A stretch of 64,000 bases of DNA from Mycobacterium arosiense ATCC BAA-1401 = DSM 45069 (GTDB lineage: Bacteria; Actinomycetota; Actinomycetes; Mycobacteriales; Mycobacteriaceae): positions 1-64,000 of the forward strand of contig NZ_MVHG01000022.1 in the NCBI RefSeq assembly GCF_002086125.1, given 5' to 3'. The position numbers and the translations under genes are program-made. How positions within the stretch are numbered: the first letter of the stretch is position 1; every line of letters starts with the position of its first letter. Of this stretch, positions 55,652 through 62,575 are shown one piece after another. The notes under the pieces are model-generated. The model saw only the letters and a program-made list of their open reading frames with translations. It had not been told where the DNA came from and made no database searches.

Positions 55652-56557
55652 CTAGTCGCGCGAAAGGAATGCCAGGACGGTGCTTTCGAACGCCGCCTTG
55701 GCCTCGATCATGGCCCAATGCCCGGAGTTGGGGAAGATGTGCAGCTCCGCGTTGGGGATGGTGCGCATCGGGATCAGCGCCATGTCCGGCGGGCTCACCC
55801 TGTCGTCGCGACCCCAGGTCAGCAGCGTCGGCGCGGTGAGCTTGTGCATCGTCGCCCACGGCAGCGGCCGATCGGAGGCGTTCAGCGCGGCGTTCATCCC
55901 GGCGAACGCCGCCTTGCCGTACATGCGTCGCGCCGCGGCCAGGGTGTCCGCGTCGGTGGCCAGCTGCCAGCGTTCCTCGATCAGCTCGTCGGTGACCAGC
56001 GCCTGGTCGTAGACCATCGACTTGAGCCAGTCGACCAGTCGCTGCCGTGTCGGGTCCTCGACGAATTCCTGCAGCAGCCGAATCCCTTCGCTGGGACTGG
56101 GACTGAAGATGTTAATGCCGATCCCGCCGATGGTCACCAGCCGACCCACCCGGTCCGGATTCTGTGTCGCGAAGTTGATGCCGACGCCACCGCCCATCGA
56201 GTTGCCGACGATGTGCACCCTGTCGACGCCGAGCTTGTCCAGGAACGGCGCCACCGTGCCGAAGGCGGTCACCATCGGATGGCCACCGAAATCGTCGCTG
56301 ACCCCGAAACCGGGGAACTCCAGGATCAGGCAGCGAAACCGCTCGGCAAAGGCGGGCAGCACCCCGCGGAAGTTGCGCCAGCCGGTGACACCGGGGCCGG
56401 AGCCGTGCAGAAACAGCAGCGGCGGGCCCGAATGAGATCCGCCGGTGTCGTAGTAGCGCAAAGCGCCCTTTTCAGTGCTGATTTCGCGAGTGCTGATTTC
56501 GCGCAAGTCCTGCGCCGCCACGCTCGTCGGTTCAGAAGTGTCTGCCACGGATGTCAC
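55652..56557 (-). CDS. Meta-cleavage product hydrolase, HsaD-like
   Basis: This alpha/beta hydrolase of up to 301 residues is predicted to hydrolyse the C-C bond of a ring-cleavage product, the step after extradiol cleavage. It has HGSGPGVTGWRNF as the oxyanion-hole loop, nucleophile Ser120 in GNSMGGG, Asp251/252 in WGRDDRV and His280 in NSGHWAMIE, the HsaD/BphD arrangement. The start could be the GTG at 56557 or the one at 56548; the second has a better-spaced AGGG. The N-terminus includes a duplicated pentapeptide REIST-REIST. It is convergent with the dehydrogenase gene, 23 bases away, and follows the WS/DGAT gene after 51 bases. Confidence 0.84.
   Translation of the reverse strand: MTSVADTSEPTSVAAQDLREISTREISTEKGALRYYDTGGSHSGPPLLFLHGSGPGVTGWRNFRGVLPAFAERFRCLILEFPGFGVSDDFGGHPMVTAFGTVAPFLDKLGVDRVHIVGNSMGGGVGINFATQNPDRVGRLVTIGGIGINIFSPSPSEGIRLLQEFVEDPTRQRLVDWLKSMVYDQALVTDELIEERWQLATDADTLAAARRMYGKAAFAGMNAALNASDRPLPWATMHKLTAPTLLTWGRDDRVSPPDMALIPMRTIPNAELHIFPNSGHWAMIEAKAAFESTVLAFLSRD
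56475..56504. repeat. 15-bp direct duplication inside the HsaD-like gene
   Basis: GTGCTGATTTCGCGA occurs twice in tandem with one mismatch at the last base. It encodes the repeated residues REIST near the N-terminus of the hydrolase and keeps the frame. Confidence 0.9.
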
Positions 56558-56608
56558 CCTGCCATGCCGCGGCGGCGAGAATGGACGGGGTTCCGCTGAC
56601 CGGGCAGA

Positions 56609-58003
56609 TCAGATTCGGTGCTCGCCCGGTCCGCCGCAATTGAGCAGCTCTTTGAGCGCGGCGGGAAACGCATCGGCGAGGTCCCAGAGGTCGGAAACGA
56701 GGTCCGGGCAGGAGACCATGCCGACGCCCAGCCGGCCGTTGAGCGACAGAACGGTGATGTTCAGCGCGGCTCCGGCGATGATCGGGCCGAGCGGATACAT
56801 CGCGTCGAGCCGGCAGCCCAAAAAGTAGAGCTGTTCTTGCGGGCCGGCGACGTTCGACATCACCAGGTTGTGCGGCGGGTTGGCGGGAAGGGGCAGGCGC
56901 GGCAGCAGTTTTCGGGCGGCGCCGAACACTGTCTGCCCGGCCACCTGCGTCCAGTCGTGCAGCAGGGTCGGGCCCAGCGCCGCGGAGTGGTCCTTCGCCG
57001 CGGCGTTTCCGGCGGCGATATTGGCGAGCCGTTCCACGGGATCGTCGAGGTGGGTTTCGAGGCGGCACAGCATCCAGGTCATCTGGTTGCGGCCCGTGCG
57101 GGGGGATCTGTCGCGAACGGACACCGGCACGCTCGCGACCAGGGGGACGCCGGGCAGCGCGTCGCGGTCCCGGAGGTACTGCCGTAACGCGCCCGCGCAC
57201 AGCGCCGTCACCACGTCGTTGACGGTCACCTTGAATCGGCGTTTGACGGTTTTGACGTCCTCGAGGTCCACGCTGGTCAGGGCGACGTTGCGGCGGCGGG
57301 TGAACGACCCGTTGAACGCCGTCGGCGGGGCCGCGAACGGGGCCGCCATCGTCGGACCGCCGCCCCGGGCGCGCAGCACCGTCTCCGCCACGGTCAGCGC
57401 CGTGGCCGGCAGGACTCTGGCCAGCCGCCACGGCCGCAACGCCGCCCCGATCAGGCCGCTCGCGGCGATCTGTAGCGGATTCGCCCTACCCACGCGCTCG
57501 GCCGGTGCCGGTGGCGGCGCGTCGGGCGCGGTGCTGCACACCTGCGCGAGCAGGTGAGCACCGCCCACGCCGTCGACCACCGCGTGGTGGACCTTGACGA
57601 CGACGGACAGCGCGTCCGTGCCGTGCAAACCTTCGATGACCCACATCTCCCACAGCGGCCGGTCGCGATCGAGCGCCAGGCCGGCGATGTGGCCGCAGAT
57701 GTCCGCTAATTCCTTGGGACCTCCCGGCGACGGCAGGGCCACGCGGTGAAGGTGGCGAGCCAGGTCGAACCCGTCGTCGTCGACCCACACCGGATGGTCG
57801 AGGTTCAGTTCGCTGTCGGCCAGCTTGAGGCGGAATTCGGGCGCCGCGTCAAGGCGCTCCCACAGCGCCGCACGGAAGCGATCGAAGGTGTAGCCGCGCG
57901 GCATCGTCGACGGATCCAATTCCAGCACGCAGCAAACGTTCAAAGGCTGCGTCGGCGATTCCAGGTGCAGAAAGAACGCGTCCAATCCGCTGAGTCGTTG
58001 CAT
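56609..58003 (-). CDS. WS/DGAT diacylglycerol O-acyltransferase
   Basis: This 464-residue member of the wax ester synthase/acyl-CoA:diacylglycerol acyltransferase family makes storage triacylglycerol or wax esters and is probably membrane-associated. The catalytic HHxxxDG motif is at residues 139-145 (HHAVVDG), preceded by PLWEMWVIEG. The conserved NDVVTALCAGALRQYL segment and the C-terminal NVAGPQEQLYFLG are also present. The ATG at 58003 begins the family-typical MQRLSGLDAFFLHLES; the frame extended upstream is not conserved-looking. Mycobacteria carry many paralogues. Here it could store fatty acyl groups released by the neighbouring catabolic genes, but that is positional inference. Confidence 0.92.
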   Translation of the reverse strand: MQRLSGLDAFFLHLESPTQPLNVCCVLELDPSTMPRGYTFDRFRAALWERLDAAPEFRLKLADSELNLDHPVWVDDDGFDLARHLHRVALPSPGGPKELADICGHIAGLALDRDRPLWEMWVIEGLHGTDALSVVVKVHHAVVDGVGGAHLLAQVCSTAPDAPPPAPAERVGRANPLQIAASGLIGAALRPWRLARVLPATALTVAETVLRARGGGPTMAAPFAAPPTAFNGSFTRRRNVALTSVDLEDVKTVKRRFKVTVNDVVTALCAGALRQYLRDRDALPGVPLVASVPVSVRDRSPRTGRNQMTWMLCRLETHLDDPVERLANIAAGNAAAKDHSAALGPTLLHDWTQVAGQTVFGAARKLLPRLPLPANPPHNLVMSNVAGPQEQLYFLGCRLDAMYPLGPIIAGAALNITVLSLNGRLGVGMVSCPDLVSDLWDLADAFPAALKELLNCGGPGEHRI

Positions 58004-58254
58004 TAGCTGCTCGTCTCGTCTGTGCGGCCATGACCGCTGGTCACTTGACCGGTGGTCGTCTGGGAGCTGCTTCAAGGGCACTCGATCGGGAGACCGCAAT
58101 CTTTGGGTGTGTGACTTTTATCTGTAACCGCCAAGGGGCGTTCGGCAAACATTTTGTCAAGGCAGTTAACGAAATCTCACACCGCGATCCGGTCATGAGC
58201 GTGAAAACCCCAGGCGAACAACAGGTCTTGTGGGTCCGACGATCGCGGTGCCCG
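58004..58254. promoter_or_regulatory. Upstream region of the WS/DGAT gene
   Basis: This 251-base gap contains an AT-richer patch (about 58105-58180). That patch holds a loose inverted repeat, bounded by GTGTGA near 58111 and TCACAC near 58180. It presumably carries the WS/DGAT promoter. No gene is supported. Confidence 0.35.
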
Positions 58255-58695
58255 CTAGGGCCGACGGGCCATCGCGGAGTGGGGCGCCGCCCAGTCGGTC
58301 GAGACCTTGCGGTGTTTGATCAGCCAGGCGCCGCCGTCGGGAACCAGGACGTCGCGGTACCGGCCGTAGTGGTCCAGACCGATATGGGTGACCACGGTGA
58401 AGTAGGAGTCGACCCGGGCCCGGTCGGGTGTCACCTCGGTGAACAAGACGTTCGCGACGTTATGGCGCACAATCGGTTTGACGTCTGCGTCGACGGCGAC
58501 CCTTCCGGTGACGCCGCCCAGGAAGGTCGCGATCGCCGACCGCCCGTGCAATGGCTCGAAACCCCGGATCTCTAGCACGCCGTCGGCGCAGAACGTCGCC
58601 GCGAGATCGTCGAGCAGGCCGGCATCGCCGGACCAGTTGTAGCGCGCCAAGGTGTCCCGGATCCGCTCGCGGGCGACCAGTTCCCACATCTGCAC
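58255..58695 (-). CDS. SnoaL-like/NTF2-fold protein
   Basis: This 146-residue NTF2-fold protein carries the helix ARERIRDTLARYNWSGDAG at the start and a curved sheet with ADGVLEIRGFEPLHGRSAI, VRHNVANVLFTEV and GRYRDVLV. This resembles the SnoaL-like family that includes small ring-hydroxylating and dehydratase-type enzymes. I pick the GTG at 58695, because AAGGAG sits seven bases upstream; the in-frame GTG at 58704 overlaps that site. It has its own promoter region shared divergently with the CsbD-like gene. It is the rightmost gene I would include in the catabolic island. Its reaction is unknown. Confidence 0.78.
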   Translation of the reverse strand: MQMWELVARERIRDTLARYNWSGDAGLLDDLAATFCADGVLEIRGFEPLHGRSAIATFLGGVTGRVAVDADVKPIVRHNVANVLFTEVTPDRARVDSYFTVVTHIGLDHYGRYRDVLVPDGGAWLIKHRKVSTDWAAPHSAMARRP

Positions 58696-58976
58696 CGTCA
58701 CCACTCCTTGCCCCGCCGACCTGTTGAGTGAACAGGGTAGGCGTATTGCCTGGGATCACCGCGGCAAGGCGGACGATGCGATCAATCATGCTGATTAGCA
58801 ACGGTTTTCGAGGCGCGACGCGGTCGTGGTACGCGTCCCGCCCCGAAACCCGCGCTAACGGCCGGCCGCGGCTGTGGCGAAGGCTACTCGCCGGCAACGT
58901 TTCGAAAATCCGCCAGTCGGCAATAGAGGAGGCGATTGCACGACACGGGCGCGTGCTCGCCATGGAGGGAGAAGGC
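58696..58976. promoter_or_regulatory. Divergent region upstream of the CsbD-like gene
   Basis: In these 281 bases I see a CTGTT-N5-AACAG inverted repeat at 58721-58735 near the NTF2-like gene and a strong ribosome-binding site just ahead of the CsbD-like start. A frame is open through it but looks non-coding. Confidence 0.4.
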
Positions 58977-59210
58977 ATGTCGGACAAGAGTGGTCCCGCG
59001 GAGGCCGTCGAGGGCATCGTCGAGGGCGTCAAGGGCAAGGTCAAGGAAGTCGCCGGCGCGGTCGCCGGCCGCGACAACCTGATGCGTGAAGGCCAGGCCC
59101 AGCAGGACAAGGCCGACGCCCAGCGGGAGGCGGCCCAGAAGGAGGCCGAGGCCGAAAGCGCCCGCAAGGCCGCCGACATCAACGAGGCTCGGCAAAAAGC
59201 CGAACAGTAG
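58977..59210 (+). CDS. CsbD-like stress protein
   Basis: This 77-residue, highly charged, helical protein belongs to the CsbD family. The N-terminal half (SDKSGPAEAVEGIVEGVKGK, then GAVAGRDNLMREGQ) is the CsbD core, and the C-terminal half is an Ala/Glu/Lys-rich helix likely to be a coiled coil. The ATG at 58977 follows GGAGGGAGAAGG closely. Family members are general-stress proteins of unclear mechanism in Bacillus. A related protein in M. avium has been described as a microaggregate-associated, surface-related invasion factor. No signal peptide is visible. It is monocistronic, because the downstream sequence is a decayed gene. Confidence 0.87.
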   Translation: MSDKSGPAEAVEGIVEGVKGKVKEVAGAVAGRDNLMREGQAQQDKADAQREAAQKEAEAESARKAADINEARQKAEQ

Positions 59211-59215
59211 CGGCG

Positions 59216-60309
59216 TTTGAGGGTGGCCCGGTCACAGGCGTGGCCGGGCCATCGCTTTGGTCCGCCCGGGAAAACTACGACGACGTGTGGAGCCGCGGAC
59301 ACCTGTGCCCCAAGGGCACGTCGCTTGCGGCCCTGCACGACGATCCGGACCGCATCGGCCAACCGATGATCAAGGTCGACGGCCAGTGGCGGGAAGTCAG
59401 CTGGGACGCGGCGTTTCGCCGTTGCACCGAGCTGCTGACCCCGGTGATCGAGAAGTACGGCATCGGCGCGGTCACCGCCTACACCGGCAACCCGCTGGCG
59501 CACTCGTTCTCGCTGGCCCGCTATGCCGGCGTGCTGATGGGGATGTCCGGCATGCCGGTCACGTATTCGCCCGGGACGGTCGACCAGTGGCCGAAGAACC
59601 TGTCGTCGTATCTGATGTACGGCCTGTGGTGGAACTTCCCGGCCCCCGACATCGAACGCACCGACCTGCTGGTGATCATGGGCGCCAACCCGGCGGCGTC
59701 GCAGGGGTCACTGCTGGCCGCGCCCAATGTGATGGGTCTGATCGAGGGTATCCGCAAGCGCGGCAAGGTCATCGTGATCGACCCGGTGCGCACCCTGACC
59801 GCGGCGCGCGCCGACGAGTGGCTTCCCATCGTGCCGGGAACCGACGCAGCACTGTTACTGGCCGTCGCGCACACCCTCTTCGATGAGGGACTGATCAACC
59901 CCGGGCCCCATGTCGACGGCGTCGACACCATGCGGGCCGCCGTCGCGGACTGGCCACCGGAGCGGGTCAGTGCCGTCACGGGCATCGACGAGGACCGCAT
60001 CCGCAGGCTGGCCCGTGAACTCGCGGGCACCGAAAGGTCGGTCGTCTACGGCCGAATCGGCCTGTGCAACCAGGAATTCGGCAGCCCGTCGAGATCACGG
60101 ACTCCATCAAGCCCGGCGTCGTCTCGATGCCGCACGGCTGGGGGCACGGCAAGCCGGGCACCCGCATGTCGGTGGCCAACGGCTCACCGGGCGCGAACAC
60201 CAATGTGCTGTCCCCGCCGACGTTCGTCGACGAGCCCTCCGGCAACGGGGTGCTCAACGGCATCTTGGTCACGATCATCGACGAGCAGGCCAGGTTCTCA
60301 CCGGAGTGA
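59216..60309 (+). pseudogene. Molybdopterin oxidoreductase remnant with internal deletion
   Basis: The sequence encodes parts of a large molybdopterin (MopB-type) oxidoreductase. It begins inside the N-terminal iron-sulfur domain (VWSRGHLCPKGTSLAALHDD) with the upstream cysteines missing. It continues well through domain II (VTAYTGNPLAHSFSLARYAG, VIMGANPAASQGS) and reaches VYGRIGLCNQEFG at about 60085. Directly afterwards the frame changes and the text is the C-terminal cofactor-binding domain (VEITDSIKPGVVSMPHGWGH, then NGSPGANTNVLS), ending with a stop at 60307-60309. Several hundred residues between the two are gone. Intact relatives are around 700 residues, so this is a non-functional fragment. 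The apparent 390-residue frame that runs on to 60412 is out-of-frame translation. Confidence 0.85.
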
Positions 60310-61155
60310 TCACGGGTCGATGGGCCGATTGGTCCACTGGCGGTCGGGGCGGAGCGCCGAGCGGAACCATCCGCCGGCCGCGCCGGTGCCGCCGTCGGTG
60401 GGGATGGTGTGACCGGTGACGAACGCCGAGAGGTCCGAGGCCAAAAACAGGATCGCCCGGGCCTGGTCCTCGGGCAGGCCCATCCGCCCGATCGGCACCC
60501 ACTGCGGCCACCGCGCCTGCTCCTCGGCCGAAAGCCATTGCGAGTAGGGCACTTGCAGGGACTCAGTGACGTCGGGTGCGATCGCGTTGACCCGCACCCC
60601 GTCGTTGCCCACCTGAACGGCGAGGCTGCGGGTGAACGCGATGACGGCGGCCTTGAAAGCGGCGTAAACGGGATCCTCCGGATAGCCCCGCAGCCCTTCG
60701 ACCGACGAGACGTTCACGATCGCACCGGCGCGCCGCCGCACCATGGCCGGCAGGAACGCATGGGTGACCAGGAAGACGTGGTGCAGGTTGATCCGGTAAA
60801 GGTCGTCCCACAGCTGCGGGTCGGTCTCGGCGAAGCTCCCGGGGTGGCGCAGCCAGTGGCCCACGTTGTTGATCAGGACATCGACCCGGCCGAACCGATC
60901 GAGCACCGTCCGGGATAACCGGATGACCTGGTCGGGGTCACGGACGTCGGTTCCGAGCGCCACGGCCGAGCCGCCGGATTCGGTGATCGAGGCGGCCGTC
61001 GCCGCGGCGAGGTCGGCGTCGACGTCCGCGATGACCACGTCCGCGGCGTGTTCGGCGAACAACCGCGCGGTCGCCGCGCCGATACCCGCCGCGCCGCCCG
61101 TGACGACGGCCACCCGGTCGGCCAGCAACGGACCGGGGCGCTTCACGTGTGTCAT
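60310..61155 (-). CDS. Short-chain dehydrogenase/reductase
   Basis: This 281-residue SDR shows TGGAAGIG, Asp-rich strand 2 end (IADVDADL) favouring NAD(H), a NNVG variant of the NNAG motif, Ser in NVSSVEG, and YAAFK as the catalytic Tyr/Lys. The C-terminus contains the usual VTGHTIPTDGG signature followed by a longer polar tail. The ATG at 61155 is used. It lies end to end with the molybdopterin oxidoreductase remnant on the opposite strand and diverges from the alpha/beta hydrolase across 206 bases. The substrate is unknown, and nothing ties it closely to the catabolic island. Confidence 0.86.
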   Translation of the reverse strand: MTHVKRPGPLLADRVAVVTGGAAGIGAATARLFAEHAADVVIADVDADLAAATAASITESGGSAVALGTDVRDPDQVIRLSRTVLDRFGRVDVLINNVGHWLRHPGSFAETDPQLWDDLYRINLHHVFLVTHAFLPAMVRRRAGAIVNVSSVEGLRGYPEDPVYAAFKAAVIAFTRSLAVQVGNDGVRVNAIAPDVTESLQVPYSQWLSAEEQARWPQWVPIGRMGLPEDQARAILFLASDLSAFVTGHTIPTDGGTGAAGGWFRSALRPDRQWTNRPIDP

Positions 61156-61361
61156 CGGTCATATCTTCGAGCACGCGATGGGCCAGGCAACAGCCGGTCG
61201 GGCCGGATCGAGCCCGCGCGGGAACCACGAAGGATTTGCACCGGTGTTACCCATCTCAGCGCATAGCAAACGTGACGTAGCCAACAATGATCGTCCGTTC
61301 CTTTCCCATTAACCTCGCGTTGCGGCGGGTATCCGCGCTCCACTTAGGAGGTTGAAGCCCA
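61156..61361. promoter_or_regulatory. Divergent promoter region, dehydrogenase / hydrolase
   Basis: These 206 bases hold both divergent promoters. Near the plus-strand gene there is AGGAGG eleven bases before the ATG. The centre contains a GC-rich imperfect hairpin (about 61190-61220). No known operator was recognised. Confidence 0.35.
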
Positions 61362-62405
61362 ATGCTGAGTACAACCGAAACGGCCCCCATACTGCCGAGC
61401 GTGGCGATGACGCGGCGCGTGCATCATCGCCACAGCCGGCAGTCGGTTGCCGTGGGGCTGGCCAGCCGCCTGATCGTCAAAAACACCGTCCGCGCCTGGG
61501 CGATGACGCCCAACCTGCGCTGGCCGTTCGAGTACGTCGACGGCGTCGCGGGGCTGGTACCACAAATCGGGTCCGGCGCGAAGATCGACTCGGTTCGGCT
61601 GGACCACTGTGCCGCCGAATGGGTCCGCGCTCCCGGCGTGTCGGGGGAGCGGGCGATCCTGTACCTGCACGGTGGCGCGTTTCTCACCTGCGGCCTCAAC
61701 ACGCATCGCTCGATGGTGGCTCGCTTGTCGAAGGCTGCCGACGCCGCCGTCCTGACCGTCGCCTACCGGAAACTGCCCAACCACCAGATCACCGATGCCA
61801 TCGATGACGCAATCAGCGGCCTGCGCTGGCTGCAGGATCGTGGCTTCGACGGCGACCAGATCGTGGTGGCCGTCGACTCGGCCGGCGGCTACCTGGCGTT
61901 CATGACCACCCTGTTGGCCATCAGCGACGACATCATGGAGCCGGCCGGCGTGGCGACCATCTCGCCGTTCACCGACGCGGACCCGGTGCGAAAGCTCAAG
62001 CACCACAACACACGCAAATGCTCTATGTTCACCCGGCGCGCGTTCTCCAAGTTCGCGCAATACCTCAGCAAGGCACAGGTTTTGGAAGGCCGGGGCGACA
62101 ACACGGTTGCCTCGCCGGTGGACGCCGACCTGTCCTCGATGCCGCCGGTCACCATTCACGCCAGCTCGGACGAGTTGTTGCTGGCCGACGCCGAATTGAT
62201 GGCCAAACGCCTGGAAGCCAGCGGGGTCCACTGCGATCTGCACCTGTGGGAAGGGCAGATTCACGACTTCCCGATAGCGGCCGACATCTTGCCCGAGGGC
62301 CGGCGCGCTCTGAAATACATCGGGCATTTCGTCAAGGACGTCACCGCCGCCCGCGGCAAGATTCCGAGCGTACGCAGCCTGCGCAACGCCGCGGTTGCGG
62401 GTTGA
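61362..62405 (+). CDS. Alpha/beta hydrolase (HSL-type lipase/esterase)
   Basis: This 347-residue esterase of the Lip family has ILYLHGGAFLTCG as the oxyanion-hole motif. The nucleophile elbow is VDSAGGYLA, with Val instead of the usual Gly before Asp-Ser. The acid lies in HASSDELLLADAE and the histidine in IHDFPIAAD. The N-terminal ~95 residues form a cap with a basic segment (TRRVHHRHSRQ), and the C-terminal tail is polar. The ATG at 61362 is preceded by AGGAGG. It is separated by 170 bases from the FHA-ABC transporter gene. It probably hydrolyses short or medium acyl esters, and the true substrate is unknown. Confidence 0.87.
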   Translation: MLSTTETAPILPSVAMTRRVHHRHSRQSVAVGLASRLIVKNTVRAWAMTPNLRWPFEYVDGVAGLVPQIGSGAKIDSVRLDHCAAEWVRAPGVSGERAILYLHGGAFLTCGLNTHRSMVARLSKAADAAVLTVAYRKLPNHQITDAIDDAISGLRWLQDRGFDGDQIVVAVDSAGGYLAFMTTLLAISDDIMEPAGVATISPFTDADPVRKLKHHNTRKCSMFTRRAFSKFAQYLSKAQVLEGRGDNTVASPVDADLSSMPPVTIHASSDELLLADAELMAKRLEASGVHCDLHLWEGQIHDFPIAADILPEGRRALKYIGHFVKDVTAARGKIPSVRSLRNAAVAG

Positions 62406-62575
62406 AACCTGCGAAAGTCATTGCAGTGCAAGCTATCGCTGCCTGTCCGTGGCCGTTCGCTTCGGTGGATCCGCGCGCTTGCGGCGCGGTCAAGTCGCCC
62501 GGGAGCGCGCGCGAAACGGTACCCCGCGACGAACCGGGCGGATAAGTCCCGCCGCTGCCGTTACAGTTGGTCCTG

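Noticed and set aside
59240-60412. A 390-residue intact molybdopterin oxidoreductase
   Set aside because: After about 60085 this frame is Ser/Arg/Pro-rich nonsense, while true C-terminal homology continues in another frame and stops at 60309.
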